Assembly (NCBI RefSeq): GCF_006152065.1
Contig: NZ_VDFW01000004.1
Location: forward strand, 186,001 to 250,000
Length of the DNA: 64,000 nucleotides
Direction: 5' to 3'
Origin: Amycolatopsis alkalitolerans
GTDB lineage: Bacteria; Actinomycetota; Actinomycetes; Mycobacteriales; Pseudonocardiaceae
In this document: positions 10,105 through 19,487 of the stretch, piece by piece
Numbering within the stretch: position 1 is the stretch's first letter
Layout: each line of letters starts with the position of its first letter
Made by a program: the position numbers and the translations under genes
The notes under the pieces: generated by a model
The model's database searches: none
What the model was told of the DNA's origin: nothing
The model's input: only the letters and a program-made list of their open reading frames with translations

Positions 10105-11213
10105 CGCTGCGCGCCGAGATCGAGCTGACCCGCGGCACCTTCGACCTCTCGGTGGACTTCAAGGTACCCGCAGGGTCCGTGCTGGCGATCCTCGGGCCCA
10201 ACGGATCGGGCAAGTCCAGCCTGCTCGGCAGCTTGTCGGGCCTGCTGCGGCCGCGGCGGGCGAAGATCCGGCTCGGGGAGAAGGACCTGCACGGCCTGCC
10301 GCCGCACGACCGGTCGGTGGGGCTGCTGTCCCAGGATCCGCTGCTGTTCCCGCACCTTTCCGTGCTGGACAACGTGGCGTTCTCGCCCCGGTCGAAGGGC
10401 GCCGGGCGGGCCGGCGCGCGGGAGATCGCCCGGCGCTGGCTGGCGGAGGTGGACGCGGCACAGTTCGAGAAGCGCAAGCCGGCGCAGCTGTCCGGCGGGC
10501 AGGCGCAGCGGGTCGCGATCGCGCGGGCGCTCGCCGGTGAGCCGGACCTGCTGCTGCTCGACGAGCCGATGGCCGCGCTCGACGTCGACGCCGCCCCGGC
10601 GATCCGCGGGCTCCTGCGCCGGGTGCTCGGTCTCCAGCGGAAGCGCGCGACCGTGCTGGTCACGCACGATCCGTTGGACGCGCTGGCGCTGGCCGATCAC
10701 GTGCTGGTGCTGACCGACGGCCGCGCGGTGGAGCGCGGGCCGACGCGCGAGGTGCTGGCCGCCCCGCGGACCGCCTTCACCGCGCGGATCGCCGGGCTCA
10801 ACCTGATCGCAGGCATCGCGGTCGGCGGCGGGCTCCGCACGGAGGCTGGGCGGCTGATCGCGGGCATGCTCGCCGAGGACACGACGATGGGTGGACCGGC
10901 CGTCGCCGTGTTCGCGCCGAACGCGGTGGCGGTCTACCCCGGTGGAGAAGCGCATCCGGGCAGCCCGCGCAACACGATCGCCGCCGCGGTGACCGCGCTC
11001 GAACCACACGGTCCGGTGATCCGGCTGCGCACCGACGCGGGCCTCGCCGCCGACCTCACCCCGGCGGCGGTCGCCGACCTGCGGCTCGAACCGGGTACGC
11101 CCGTCCGGCTCGACATCAAGGCGACGACGGTGACCGTTTATCCAGCTACCGCCGGGCCCTCGCCCTCGCCCTCGACGGAGACACTCCGCGTCACGGATAA
11201 TCCCGGAACATGA
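10101..11213 (+). CDS. modC: Molybdate ABC transporter ATPase ModC with TOBE domain
   Basis: A 370-residue ATPase. GPNGSGKSS is Walker [16 protein letters not shown] the ABC signature, [12 protein letters not shown]alker B, and [13 protein letters not shown] the switch His. The C-terminal part from about residue 250 is a TOBE region ([20 protein letters not shown] and [20 protein letters not shown]) that binds oxyanion for regulation. It starts with GTG overlapping modB and ends overlapping the next gene as ATGA. It powers molybdate import. Confidence 0.93.
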   Translation: MTLRAEIELTRGTFDLSVDFKVPAGSVLAILGPNGSGKSSLLGSLSGLLRPRRAKIRLGEKDLHGLPPHDRSVGLLSQDPLLFPHLSVLDNVAFSPRSKGAGRAGAREIARRWLAEVDAAQFEKRKPAQLSGGQAQRVAIARALAGEPDLLLLDEPMAALDVDAAPAIRGLLRRVLGLQRKRATVLVTHDPLDALALADHVLVLTDGRAVERGPTREVLAAPRTAFTARIAGLNLIAGIAVGGGLRTEAGRLIAGMLAEDTTMGGPAVAVFAPNAVAVYPGGEAHPGSPRNTIAAAVTALEPHGPVIRLRTDAGLAADLTPAAVADLRLEPGTPVRLDIKATTVTVYPATAGPSPSPSTETLRVTDNPGT

Positions 11214-12007
11214 CCCAGTGGACGTATCTGACCGACATGGACGGGGTCCTGGTGCACGAGGAGCACCTGGTCCCCGGCGCCGACGAGTTCCTCGCCGAGT
11301 TGCGCGCCCACGACACGCCGTTCCTGGTGCTCACCAACAATTCGATCTACACCCCCCGTGACCTGCGGGCGCGGCTGCACCGGACCGGGCTGGACGTGCC
11401 GGAGGACCGGATCTGGACCTCGGCGCTGGCCACCGCGAAGTTCCTCGACAGTCAGCGCCCGAACGGCTCGGCGTTCGTCATCGGCGAAGCGGGCTTGACC
11501 ACCGCGCTGCACGAAGCCGGGTACGTGCTTACCGACCGCGATCCGGACTACGTGGTACTGGGCGAAACGCGAACGTACAGTTTCACCGCGATCACGGCGG
11601 CGATCCGGCTGATCGAAGCGGGTGCGAGGTTCATCGCGACCAACCCCGACGCCACCGGACCGAGCCTCGAAGGCAGCCTGCCCGCGACAGGGTCGATCGC
11701 CGCGCTGATCGAGCGGGCCACCGGCCGCTCGCCGTACTTCGTGGGCAAGCCGAACCCGCTGATGATGCGCTCGGCGCTGCGATCGCTGGGCGCGCATTCG
11801 GAGAGCACGATCATGATCGGTGACCGGATGGACACCGACGTGCACTCGGGGATCGAAGCCGGGCTGCAGACGATCCTGGCGCTCACCGGTATCTCGACGA
11901 AGGAGACCGCGGACCGCTACCCGTACCGGCCGACGATGGTGGTCGACTCGGTCGCGGACCTGGTCGGGCGCACGCAGGACCCGTTCACCGGCGGGCTGGT
12001 CGGATAG
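11210..12007 (+). CDS. HAD-IIA family (NagD-like) phosphatase
   Basis: A 265-residue HAD hydrolase: [10 protein letters not shown] is motif I with the nucleophilic Asp, [12 protein letters not shown] motif [11 protein letters not shown] contains the Lys of motif III, and [18 protein letters not shown] is motif IV. The substrate is unknown; relatives act on nucleotide or sugar phosphates. It overlaps modC by 4 bases, so it is part of the mod transcript, although a GATAAT hexamer 8 bases before the ATG may add an internal leaderless promoter. Confidence 0.88.
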   Translation: MTQWTYLTDMDGVLVHEEHLVPGADEFLAELRAHDTPFLVLTNNSIYTPRDLRARLHRTGLDVPEDRIWTSALATAKFLDSQRPNGSAFVIGEAGLTTALHEAGYVLTDRDPDYVVLGETRTYSFTAITAAIRLIEAGARFIATNPDATGPSLEGSLPATGSIAALIERATGRSPYFVGKPNPLMMRSALRSLGAHSESTIMIGDRMDTDVHSGIEAGLQTILALTGISTKETADRYPYRPTMVVDSVADLVGRTQDPFTGGLVG

Positions 12008-12037
12008 CGGGACTGACCGGGGCTTATCGTCGGAGGG

Positions 12038-12838
12038 GTGGATGTCCCGACGTATGTCGTAGGCGACGTGCACGGGCATCGGGACGAGCTCGCCGAAGCC
12101 CTGCGCGAGAGCAAGCTGATCGACGAGAACGACAGCTGGTGCGGTGCGGACGCGCACCTGTGGTTCCTCGGCGACTTCGTCGACCGCGGGCCGGACGGGA
12201 TCGGTGCGATCGACCTGGTGATGCGGCTGCAGGAGCAGGCGGTGCCGGCCGGTGGGTCGGTCGAGGCGCTGCTGGGCAACCACGAGATCCTGTTGCTGGG
12301 CATGTACCACTTCGGCGCCACCGAGGTGCCTTCGGACTTCGGTCCGCGCAGTTTCGCGCGAAGCTGGGAGATCAACGGCGGGGTGTCCGAGGACCAGGAC
12401 GCGCTGACCGACGATCACGTCGAATGGTTGTCGACGCGGCCGCTGGTCGCGCACGCCGGTGAGCACCTGCTGCTGCATTCGGACACGCTCGAGTACCTCG
12501 ACTGGGGCGACACCGAGGAGGAGATCAACGAGACCGCGCAGGAGATCCTCGCGGGCAACGACATCGCCGCATGGTGGGACGTCTGGCGCCGGATGACGAC
12601 CAGGTACGCGTTCCGCGGGCCGCACGGCGGCGAGGTCGCCGCGCAGCTGCTGGCGCAGCTCGGTGGCGAACGGATCGTGCACGGGCACAGCGTGATCGCC
12701 GACCAGTTGGGGATCCATCCCACGCAGATCGAGGCGCCGTACCTGTACGCCGGGGGCACGGTGCTGGGCGTGGACGGCGGGCTGTTCGCCGGCGGACCGT
12801 GCCTGGTGGTGCCGCTGCCGTGGGAGCCAGAAGACTAG
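12038..12838 (+). CDS. Calcineurin-like metallophosphoesterase
   Basis: A 266-residue phosphoesterase with the family metal motifs: GDVHGH near the N-terminus, FLGDFVDRGPDG, LLGNHEIL in the middle and VHGHSVI near the end. It resembles the PrpE/ApaH-type serine-threonine phosphatase or dinucleotide phosphatase branch. The substrate cannot be named. The GTG at 12038 sits 7 bases after TATCGT and directly after GGAGGG, so either mode of initiation is possible. It is convergent with the YccF gene, the two stop codons sharing a CTAG. Confidence 0.85.
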   Translation: MDVPTYVVGDVHGHRDELAEALRESKLIDENDSWCGADAHLWFLGDFVDRGPDGIGAIDLVMRLQEQAVPAGGSVEALLGNHEILLLGMYHFGATEVPSDFGPRSFARSWEINGGVSEDQDALTDDHVEWLSTRPLVAHAGEHLLLHSDTLEYLDWGDTEEEINETAQEILAGNDIAAWWDVWRRMTTRYAFRGPHGGEVAAQLLAQLGGERIVHGHSVIADQLGIHPTQIEAPYLYAGGTVLGVDGGLFAGGPCLVVPLPWEPED

Positions 12839-13209
12839 GGAGCGGGAACGATCGCCCGGCCCAGCGGGATCAGCGAAATCGGCACCAGCTTGAAGTTCGC
12901 GAGGCCGAGGGGAATCCCGATGATCGTGATGCACAGCAGCAGCCCGGTCACGATGTGCCCGAGCGCGAGCCACCAGCCGGCGACGATGATCCACACGATG
13001 TTCCCGAGCACGGAGCCCACGCCCGCGTCCCGCCGGTCGACGACGGTGCGGCCGAACGGCCACAGCGCGTAGTTCGCGATCCGGAACGAGGCGATGCCGA
13101 ACGGGATCGTCACGATCAGCACGAAGCAGACTAGCCCGGCGACCGCGTACCCCACGGCCATCCAGAACCCGGCCAGCACCAGCCAGATCACGTTCAGCAG
13201 CAGTCGCAT
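12835..13209 (-). CDS. YccF-domain inner-membrane protein
   Basis: A 124-residue membrane protein with two YccF domains (IWLVLAGFWMAVGYAVAG... and IVWIIVAGWWLALGHIVTG...), each a pair of hydrophobic segments followed by TIPFGIASFRIANYALWPFG or IGIPLGLANFKLVPISLIPLG. Function is unknown. The ATG at 13209 overlaps the stop of the upstream phzF-like gene by one base (TGATG), implying coupled translation. Mycobacterial Rv0870c, also next to moaA2, looks like the counterpart. Confidence 0.88.
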   Translation of the reverse strand: MRLLLNVIWLVLAGFWMAVGYAVAGLVCFVLIVTIPFGIASFRIANYALWPFGRTVVDRRDAGVGSVLGNIVWIIVAGWWLALGHIVTGLLLCITIIGIPLGLANFKLVPISLIPLGRAIVPAP

Positions 13210-13964
13210 CAGACCATCAGCTCCCCGCGCACCGTGGTCACGGCCTGCCCGGCCAGCCCGACCCGGTCTCCCCGCAACGACACGCGGACCGTGCCGCCGC
13301 GTGCCGACGCCTGCTCGCCCACCAGCTCGTCCCGGCCAAGCTCGGCCGACCAGTACGGCGAAAGCGCGCAATGCGCCGATCCGGTCACCGGGTCCTCGGG
13401 GACGCCGACGGCCGGGCCGAACACGCGGCTGACGAAGTCGATCCCCGGCCTGTCACCCGGCGCGGTCACGATGACGCACCGCGCGTCCCAGCCGGCGATG
13501 GTGTCCAGATCCGGCTCGAGGCCCCGGACCTCGCCGGCGTCACCGGCGCGGACGAGGATGTCCCACTTGCCGCGCAGCACCTCCTTGACGGTCACCCCGG
13601 GCAGGGTGATCTCGTCGGTGGCCGCGGCCGGTGGGTCGGCCGGGAAGTCCATGTGCACCCAGCCATCCTCGGCCGTCGTGCGGAGTTCGCCGCTGCGCGT
13701 GGTGAAGACCTGCGAGCCGCCGAGCGCGTGGCCGGTCGCGAGGGTCGCGTGCCCGCACAGGTCGACCTCGACCGTCGGAGTGAACCAGCGCAGCGATTTC
13801 GGACCCTCGCCACCCACCTCGACGAAGGCCGTTTCGGCGTGTTTCAGCTCGGCCGCGACCGATTGCATCCAGGCGGGATCGGCCGGCTCGTCCAGAAGGA
13901 CGACGCCGGCCGGGTTGCCCGCGAAGGCCGTCCCGGTGAACGCGTCGACGATGTACAGGCGCAT
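13209..13964 (-). CDS. PhzF-family isomerase/epimerase-like protein
   Basis: A 251-residue PhzF-fold protein. Motifs include YIVDAFTGTAFAGNPAGVV at the start, ELKHAETAFV with the conserved catalytic Glu, RWFTPTVEVDLCGHATLA, and GVPEDPVTGSAHCALSPYW near the end. Family members isomerise small metabolites; there are no phenazine genes here, so the substrate is unknown. It is slightly shorter than typical members (about 280). It shares a divergent promoter region with the acyl-CoA ligase and is coupled to YccF. Confidence 0.88.
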   Translation of the reverse strand: MRLYIVDAFTGTAFAGNPAGVVLLDEPADPAWMQSVAAELKHAETAFVEVGGEGPKSLRWFTPTVEVDLCGHATLATGHALGGSQVFTTRSGELRTTAEDGWVHMDFPADPPAAATDEITLPGVTVKEVLRGKWDILVRAGDAGEVRGLEPDLDTIAGWDARCVIVTAPGDRPGIDFVSRVFGPAVGVPEDPVTGSAHCALSPYWSAELGRDELVGEQASARGGTVRVSLRGDRVGLAGQAVTTVRGELMV

Positions 13965-13976
13965 ATCCCCACCTTA

Positions 13977-13991
13977 GACTCGGGGCGAGTC
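13977..13991. promoter_or_regulatory. Short dyad in the phzF/acyl-CoA ligase divergent promoter
   Basis: GACTCGGGGCGAGTC is a 15-base perfect dyad (arms GACTCG and CGAGTC) lying between two divergent starts only 55 bases apart. Its position suits an operator or a promoter-proximal regulator site. No regulator is assigned. Confidence 0.35.
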
Positions 13992-14019
13992 ACTGTTGAC
14001 CATTTCCAGGAGGAGAACC

Positions 14020-15657
14020 ATGCCTGCCGTGCCGAGCTACTCCTCGGGAACCTCCGACGTGCCCATGCTGGGCGACACCATCGGTGACAACTTCGACCGG
14101 ACCGTGCAGGCGTTCGGTGCTCGTGACGCGCTGGTCGACCGGGGCCGCCGCTGGACGTATGCCGAACTGGCCGCCGAGGTCGACGCGCTCGCGCTGGGGC
14201 TGCTCGAGCTCGGCATCGGCAAGGGCGACCGGGTCGGCATCTGGTCGCCCAACTGTGCCGAGTGGACACTCACCCAGTACGCGACCGCGAAGATCGGCGC
14301 GATCCTGGTCAACATCAACCCCGCTTACCGTTCGCACGAGCTGGAATTCGTGCTCAACCAGGCCGGAATCCGGATGCTGGTGTCCGCGAAGGAGTTCAAG
14401 AGCTCCGACTACGCCGCCATGATCGACGAGGTCCGGCCGCGCTGCCAGCGCCTGCAGCACGTCGTGCTGATCGGTGACGAGCTGTGGAATTCCTTGCTGG
14501 AGAACGGAAAGCAGGCCGACCCGGCGGCGCTCGCGGAAATCCGGCTCTCCGCCGACGACCCGATCAACATCCAGTACACCTCGGGCACGACCGGTTTTCC
14601 CAAGGGCGCCACGCTTTCCCACCACAACATCCTCAACAACGGCTTCTTCGTCGGGGAGCTGTGCAACTACACCGAAGCCGACCGGATCTGCATTCCCGTG
14701 CCGTTCTATCACTGCTTCGGCATGGTGATGGGCAACCTCGCGGCGACCAGCCACGGCGCCTGCATGGTCATCCCGGCCCCGGCGTTCGACCCGAAGGCCA
14801 CGCTCGAAGCCGTGCAGGCCGAGCGGTGCACGTCGCTGTACGGGGTGCCGACGATGTTCATCGCCGAACTGGCGTGCGCCGATTTCGATTCCTACGACCT
14901 GTCGAGCCTGCGCACCGGGATCATGGCTGGCTCGCCTTGCCCGGTGGAGGTGATGAAGCAGGTCATCGAGCGGATGGGGATGGCCGAGGTGTCGATCTGC
15001 TACGGCATGACCGAGACGTCGCCGGTGTCGACGCAGACCCGCGCCGACGATTCGATCGAACGCCGGGTGTCCACGGTGGGGCGGGTCGGGCCGCATCTGG
15101 AGGTCAAGGTCGTCGACCCGGAGACCGGGCTGACCGTGCCGCGCGGCGAGCCGGGCGAGCTGTGCACGCGCGGGTACTCGGTGATGCTCGGTTACTGGGA
15201 ACAGCCGGACAAGACGGCGGAGGCGATCGACAAGGCGCGCTGGATGCACACGGGTGATCTGGCGGTCATGGACGACGAGGGGTACCTCAACATCACCGGC
15301 CGCATCAAGGACATGGTCATCCGTGGTGGCGAGAACGTGTACCCGCGCGAGATCGAGGAGTTCCTCTACACCCACCCGGACATCCTCGACGCGCAGGTCA
15401 TCGGCGTGCCGGACGAGCGCTACGGCGAGGAGCTGATGGCGTGGATCCGGATGCGCGAAGGCGCCGCGCCGCTGGACGCCGAGTCGTTGCGTGCGTACTG
15501 CACCGGCAAGCTCGCCCACTACAAGATCCCGCGGTACGTGCACATCGTCGACGAGTTCCCGATGACCATCACCGGCAAGATCCGCAAGGTGGAGATGCGC
15601 GAGCAGGCAGTGTCCCTGTTGGGCCTGCAGAACGCGGCGGCGGCTCGGCACGCGTGA
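14020..15657 (+). CDS. AMP-binding acyl-CoA ligase (FadD-like)
   Basis: A 545-residue adenylate-forming enzyme that would activate a fatty or other carboxylic acid to its CoA thioester. The P-loop motif [18 protein letters not shown], the [11 protein letters not shown] motif, the [19 protein letters not shown] block and the catalytic Lys in [12 protein letters not shown] are all intact. The start is ATG at 14020 after AGGAGGAG. Chain-length preference cannot be read. A truncated VOC-type remnant begins directly after its stop codon. Confidence 0.92.
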   Translation: MPAVPSYSSGTSDVPMLGDTIGDNFDRTVQAFGARDALVDRGRRWTYAELAAEVDALALGLLELGIGKGDRVGIWSPNCAEWTLTQYATAKIGAILVNINPAYRSHELEFVLNQAGIRMLVSAKEFKSSDYAAMIDEVRPRCQRLQHVVLIGDELWNSLLENGKQADPAALAEIRLSADDPINIQYTSGTTGFPKGATLSHHNILNNGFFVGELCNYTEADRICIPVPFYHCFGMVMGNLAATSHGACMVIPAPAFDPKATLEAVQAERCTSLYGVPTMFIAELACADFDSYDLSSLRTGIMAGSPCPVEVMKQVIERMGMAEVSICYGMTETSPVSTQTRADDSIERRVSTVGRVGPHLEVKVVDPETGLTVPRGEPGELCTRGYSVMLGYWEQPDKTAEAIDKARWMHTGDLAVMDDEGYLNITGRIKDMVIRGGENVYPREIEEFLYTHPDILDAQVIGVPDERYGEELMAWIRMREGAAPLDAESLRAYCTGKLAHYKIPRYVHIVDEFPMTITGKIRKVEMREQAVSLLGLQNAAAARHA

Positions 15658-15658
15658 G

Positions 15659-15931
15659 CTGACTTTTCACAGCCTGCTCGAAACCGAGCGAGGGTTCACC
15701 CTGATGCGCTCGGACCTGCCGCCGGATATGGAGTACCAGCCGGGCAACACGATGTCGGTCAGCCTCAGCGGCGACGACGCCGACGAGCTGCGCGGCTACT
15801 GGGCGAAGCTGTCCGAAGGCGGGACCGCGCGCACACCGCTGGAGAAGCAGATGTGGGGTGACGAGTTCGGCTGGTGCGTCGACCGGTTCGGCGTGCACTG
15901 GCTGGTGAACATCTCGCAGCCACAGCCCTGA
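15659..15931 (+). pseudogene. C-terminal remnant of a PhnB/VOC-superfamily gene
   Basis: From base 15659, immediately past the acyl-CoA ligase stop, the plus strand encodes a sequence like the C-terminal half of the PhnB-type glyoxalase/bleomycin-resistance family: HSLLETERGFTLMRSDLPPD, then PGNTMSVSLSGDDADELRGY, then KQMWGDEFGWCVDRFGVHWL and a normal stop. The first 60 or so residues of the fold are absent and the similarity begins at the ligase boundary, without a start codon suited to it (the first ATG is at 15704, inside the domain). A deletion that removed the 5' part is the simplest explanation. A short 75-residue product from 15704 cannot be excluded. Confidence 0.7.
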
Positions 15932-15951
15932 CCGCAGCCGACCCCCTTCGC

Positions 15952-15984
15952 CAGTCGGGCTCTCACCTGCGGTTAGAGCCCGAC
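15952..15984. terminator. Convergent terminator hairpin
   Basis: An 11-base perfect stem (AGTCGGGCTCT with AGAGCCCGACT) around an 11-base loop lies between the VOC remnant and the convergent R2lox stop at 15998. It can end transcription from both directions. Confidence 0.75.
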
Positions 15985-15997
15985 TCGCGCGCGTGGG

Positions 15998-16954
15998 TCA
16001 GGAGGAGACGGCCTCGGCGAAGGCTTTGGCGTCTTCTTCGCCGAAGGTTTCTTCGAGCTGCTCGGGCGAGTAGTCGAGGTCGATCTGCTCGACAGGGACC
16101 CCGCGCGCGGACTCGATCGCGCCCAGCCTTCGCTGCGCCCGGTCGGCCGCGTAGTCGATGAACTCCTGCGGGTCGTTCTCGAACGGCGGCTCCTCGAACT
16201 GGTCGTTGACCCACTGGATCATGCCCAGCGCATGCGGCAGGAGCTCGCCCATCCGCTGCTGGACCGCGTCCCACAACGAGTCGTCCGCGGCGATGTGCCG
16301 GCGGCAGGTGAACGTGCCCCACGCCATATGCCGGCGCTCGTCGTCGCCGATGTGCTTCACCAGCTGCTGCATACCCGGCAGGATGCCGCGCCGCGTGCAC
16401 ACCTTCTGCCACGCGTAGTACCCGGTGAGCGCGAGGCTGCCTTCGATCACGTGGTTGTACGTGACGCTCGCCCTGATCTGGTTGAGGGGGCTGGGATCAT
16501 CGGCGAGGATCCCGAGCGACTCCGGCAGCTCCTCGTAGAAAAGCTTGCGGTAGTGGGGATTTTCCGACACGAACGGCGTGAGGTCTTCGGTCAGCCCGAC
16601 CGCGTCCATCCAGCGCCGGAACACCTCGGTGTGCTTGGCCTCCTCGAAGCAGAACTGGGTCAGGTACATCTCGTCGCCGAACCGGCCTTCGGTCGCCATC
16701 GCCTTCATGAACGGCTGGATGTCCTCGGTGACCGCCTCCTCGCCCGCGATGAACTGCGCGCACAGGTAGGTCGCCGAGCGGCGTTCCTCGTCGTCGAGCG
16801 ACTCCCAGCCCTCGCGATCCTGGCTGAAGTCGATGTCGGCGGGGTTCCAGAACTTCTTGTTGCCCTTGACGAAAAGACGCAGCGGGAACGCGTCCCAGTT
16901 GAGCCCGCCACGGCGCAGCGACGTGAAGCCCGTGCGGGCCAGTGTTCCGGTCAT
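15998..16954 (-). CDS. R2-like ligand-binding oxidase (R2lox, Mn/Fe)
   Basis: A 318-residue ferritin-like oxidase resembling M. tuberculosis Rv0233, once annotated as NrdB. All six metal ligands are present at a constant +4 offset from Rv0233: Glu72, Glu105, His108, Glu171, Glu206 and His209. The Val75-Tyr166 pair that forms the ether crosslink typical of R2lox is also conserved. It is therefore not a ribonucleotide reductase subunit but a mixed Mn/Fe oxidase that binds a fatty-acid-like ligand; its natural substrate is unknown. It starts 3 bases after its upstream TetR gene. Confidence 0.92.
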   Translation of the reverse strand: MTGTLARTGFTSLRRGGLNWDAFPLRLFVKGNKKFWNPADIDFSQDREGWESLDDEERRSATYLCAQFIAGEEAVTEDIQPFMKAMATEGRFGDEMYLTQFCFEEAKHTEVFRRWMDAVGLTEDLTPFVSENPHYRKLFYEELPESLGILADDPSPLNQIRASVTYNHVIEGSLALTGYYAWQKVCTRRGILPGMQQLVKHIGDDERRHMAWGTFTCRRHIAADDSLWDAVQQRMGELLPHALGMIQWVNDQFEEPPFENDPQEFIDYAADRAQRRLGAIESARGVPVEQIDLDYSPEQLEETFGEEDAKAFAEAVSS

Positions 16955-16957
16955 CTC

Positions 16958-17563
16958 TCACTCCATTGTGGACAAATAATGATCGACGATGGGGCCGACC
17001 GCGGCGCACACCATGTCGGCCGCTTCGGTGGCGGAATGGGTGGGCAGGACGAGATGGCTCAGCACCAGCCGGGTCACGGTCTCGGCGAGCAGGTCCGCCG
17101 CCCGCTCACCGAGCAGGGGCAGCCTCGCCCGGTACTGCGTGGCGGCCATCTCCGACGCGGCCGACAGCACCGGCGCGCCTCTCGTGGTGAGCAGTGGCAG
17201 CAGGTCCTCGCCGGCCTGAGTCCCCAGGGCGGCGGCGACCAACCTGTTCTCGCGGCCGTGCTCGATCGTGTACACGACCGCGTGGTGGATCCCGGTGACC
17301 AGATCGGGTGCTGACTCGAACCGGACACGGATGCCCTCGAGGAACTCCGCCGTCGTGCGCAACGTGACGGCCTCCACCAGCGCCGTCTTGTTGCCGAACT
17401 CGTTGTAGACGGTCTGCCTGCTCACGCCCGCCGCCGCGGCGACGTCGGCCATGCGCAACCCGGCGTGACCGTGCTCGGCGAGCAGCACGGTCGCCGCGTC
17501 GAGGAGGGTCTCCCGCAGCGAGGCCTTGGTCCGTTCCGCGAACGACGAGGTGATCTCGGACAC
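16958..17563 (-). CDS. TetR-family regulator of the R2lox operon
   Basis: A 201-residue regulator with an N-terminal helix-turn-helix (LRMADVAAAAGVSRQTVYNEFGNKTALVEAV, about 35-65) and a helical ligand domain. It is translated from GTG at 17563 and lies 3 bases from the R2lox start, in the same order as Rv0232-Rv0233. It probably represses its own operon; a palindrome just upstream is the likely target. The inducing ligand is unknown. Confidence 0.88.
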   Translation of the reverse strand: MSEITSSFAERTKASLRETLLDAATVLLAEHGHAGLRMADVAAAAGVSRQTVYNEFGNKTALVEAVTLRTTAEFLEGIRVRFESAPDLVTGIHHAVVYTIEHGRENRLVAAALGTQAGEDLLPLLTTRGAPVLSAASEMAATQYRARLPLLGERAADLLAETVTRLVLSHLVLPTHSATEAADMVCAAVGPIVDHYLSTME

Positions 17564-17572
17564 AGACCTAGC

Positions 17573-17597
17573 TTGACACGATCAGCGCAAATGTCAA
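17573..17597. promoter_or_regulatory. Candidate TetR operator
   Basis: TTGACA (17573-17578) and TGTCAA (17592-17597) form a perfect inverted repeat separated by 13 bases, 10 bases upstream of the TetR start. The reverse-strand TTGACA copy may also serve as the -35 element, so a bound repressor would block the promoter. Confidence 0.45.
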
Positions 17598-17646
17598 TGT
17601 TCTTGACTCGAATGGCGGCGCTGTAAAGCAAGCTACGGTGGTCGGC

Positions 17647-18270
17647 GTGGGGACAACGGTGGGCTTCGACCTGGACATGACGCTGATCGATCCGCGGCCG
17701 GGGATGGTCGCGGTGATGAACGCGATCGGCGAAGAGGCCGGGCTGCGACTCGACGGCGAGTACTTCGCGAGCAACCTCGGCCCGCCGCTCGACATGGTGT
17801 TGCGCGACTGCGGGGCGCCGGAGGAGCTGATCCCCGGACTCGTCGCCCGGTACCGCGAGCTGTACCCGGAGGTCGTCGTCCCCTCGACGATCGCATTGCC
17901 GGGCGCGCACGCGGCACTGGAAACGGTGCGTCGCGCGGGCGGGCAGACCGTTGTGGTGACCGGAAAGTACGGGCCGAACGCGGCCAGGCACATCAAGGCG
18001 CTCGGCTTCGAGGTGGACGTGCTGGTCGGCGAACTGTGGGCCGACGGCAAGGCGGCGGCGCTGACCGAGCACGGCGCGAAGGCCTACGCCGGCGACCATC
18101 TCGGCGATGTGCGCGGCGCGCTCGCGGCGGGGATCACGCCCATCGCGGTCACCACCGGCCCGTGCAGCCGCGAGGAACTCGCCGCCGCCGGTGCCGAGGT
18201 GATCTTCGACAGCCTGGCGGAGTTTCCCGCGTGGTTCAGCGCTTTCGGTGCTCCTGAACCAGTGCGATGA
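17647..18270 (+). CDS. HAD-superfamily phosphatase (phosphoglycolate phosphatase-like)
   Basis: A 207-residue HAD hydrolase with motif I VGFDLDMTLIDP, the cap domain after it, TVVVTGKYG as motif II and YAGDHLGDVRGALAAG as motif IV. The substrate is unknown. Two GTG starts are possible (17638 and 17647); I take 17647 because TACGGT at 17634-17639 sits 7 bases before it, as in many genes here. The last 35 bases overlap a small membrane-protein gene on the other strand. Confidence 0.83.
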   Translation: MGTTVGFDLDMTLIDPRPGMVAVMNAIGEEAGLRLDGEYFASNLGPPLDMVLRDCGAPEELIPGLVARYRELYPEVVVPSTIALPGAHAALETVRRAGGQTVVVTGKYGPNAARHIKALGFEVDVLVGELWADGKAAALTEHGAKAYAGDHLGDVRGALAAGITPIAVTTGPCSREELAAAGAEVIFDSLAEFPAWFSAFGAPEPVR

Positions 18271-18457
18271 ACCCGAGCACCATCCCTAGCGGGGTCAGCA
18301 CGCCGGCGACGAGGCTCAGCCATACCGGCAGATCGTGCATCCCAGCGGCGAACATGACGAACACGGCGAGCACGCCGAGTACTCCGACGGCGAACACGCC
18401 GATTCCCACCCGCATCAGCCAGGGCTTGCCTTCGGCGGTTTTCGCTGCGTCGTTCAT
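18236..18457 (-). CDS. Small two-helix membrane protein
   Basis: A 73-residue protein with two hydrophobic stretches (GIGVFAVGVLGVLAVFVMFAAG and VAGVLTPLGMVLGFIALV, loosely bounded) and a basic C-terminal HRKR. There is no recognised family. ATG at 18457 is 6 bases after TACGCT, consistent with a leaderless mRNA, which supports it as a real gene. Its 3' end overlaps the convergent HAD gene by 35 bases. Confidence 0.65.
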   Translation of the reverse strand: MNDAAKTAEGKPWLMRVGIGVFAVGVLGVLAVFVMFAAGMHDLPVWLSLVAGVLTPLGMVLGFIALVQEHRKR

Positions 18458-18592
18458 GGGTAAAGCGTAGAACGCACTTCTCCACAGGGCGTGTGGCGGG
18501 ATAGGCTGGTCGCTACGCGTCCTGGGTACGCCCGGGGCGCGTTCGTCGTGCAGACGAGCTGACGATGCAGAGTGAAGAAACGGGTGAGGGAA

Positions 18593-18979
18593 GTGCCGAC
18601 CGGCAAGGTCAAGTGGTACGACGCGGAGAAGGGGTTCGGTTTCGTCACACAGGACGGTGGCGAGGACGTCTACATCCGCAAGACCGCGCTACCTCCCGGG
18701 GTAGAGGCACTCAAAGCAGGTCAGCGGCTCGAGTTCGGGGTCGCCGACGGCCGGCGCGGGCCGCAGGCCCTGTCCGTCCGGCTGATCGACTCCCCGCCCT
18801 CGGTCGCGGAAGCGCGGCGACGGCCGGCCGAGGAGCTGCACGGCCTCATCGAGGACATGATCAAGCTCCTGGAAATGAAGGTGCAGCCCGATCTGCGCCG
18901 CGGCCGCTATCCCGACCGCAAGAACACCAAGCGGATCGCCGAGGTCATGCGCGCGGTCGCGCGTGACCTCGATCCCTAA
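18593..18979 (+). CDS. Cold-shock-domain protein, long CspB type
   Basis: A 128-residue protein: an N-terminal cold-shock domain with [20 protein letters not shown] (RNP1-like) and [10 protein letters not shown] (RNP2-like), followed by a helical basic C-terminal part ([20 protein letters not shown]) not found in short Csp proteins. It corresponds to the long mycobacterial cspB (Rv0871). It would bind single-stranded RNA or DNA. I choose the third of three in-frame GTG codons (18593), as [10 protein letters not shown] is the family start and GTGAGGGA precedes it. Its stop shares CTAA with the convergent gene. Confidence 0.88.
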   Translation: MPTGKVKWYDAEKGFGFVTQDGGEDVYIRKTALPPGVEALKAGQRLEFGVADGRRGPQALSVRLIDSPPSVAEARRRPAEELHGLIEDMIKLLEMKVQPDLRRGRYPDRKNTKRIAEVMRAVARDLDP

Positions 18980-19473
18980 GGCTTGATCTGCAGGGACCAG
19001 TACGCGCGGGCGACCAGCTGCGGGTTGCCGTTCTCGTCGAGGATCGGCTTCCCGTCCTGGTCGGCGGCGTAGGCCGCGCCGATCTGCTGCACCTCGACCA
19101 CGACAAGCTGGTTGTCCGCGCCGCCAGGGGTCGCGGTGTAGGCGAGCGTGCTGCCCGGCGCGAAGAACTGCTGCTTGACCTGCAGGTCGCCCTTGGCGTC
19201 GGCGTACTGGACGTTCACCAGCCACGGCGTCTTGCTCAGTTCCGTGGGTACCGAGATCTGCACCGGCATGCCCTTGCGCACGTTGAGCGTGACGATGTCC
19301 TCGGGGTTCTTGTCGCAGTTGCGCACGAGCGCGTCGCAGTGGACCGCCGGGCCGGTGGCGATCGAATGCCCGTCGCCGTAGAACGTGACCTCGGGCGGGC
19401 CGACCGTCGCCGAACATCCCGTCAGTGCCAGCGCTCCCGCCGCCAACAGCCCTAGCCAACCACTCCGCCGCAT
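18976..19473 (-). CDS. DUF2771-family lipoprotein
   Basis: A 165-residue exported lipoprotein with lipobox LALTGC and then a beta-rich domain containing two Cys ([20 protein letters not shown]) probably forming a disulfide. It ends AYWSLQIKP. The family is DUF2771, of unknown function, represented in mycobacteria by Rv0875c. ATG at 19473 lies 7 bases after TAGTGT, so leaderless initiation is likely. The MFS gene follows upstream on the same strand, as in mycobacteria. Confidence 0.85.
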   Translation of the reverse strand: MRRSGWLGLLAAGALALTGCSATVGPPEVTFYGDGHSIATGPAVHCDALVRNCDKNPEDIVTLNVRKGMPVQISVPTELSKTPWLVNVQYADAKGDLQVKQQFFAPGSTLAYTATPGGADNQLVVVEVQQIGAAYAADQDGKPILDENGNPQLVARAYWSLQIKP

Positions 19474-19487
19474 GACTTAAACACTAA

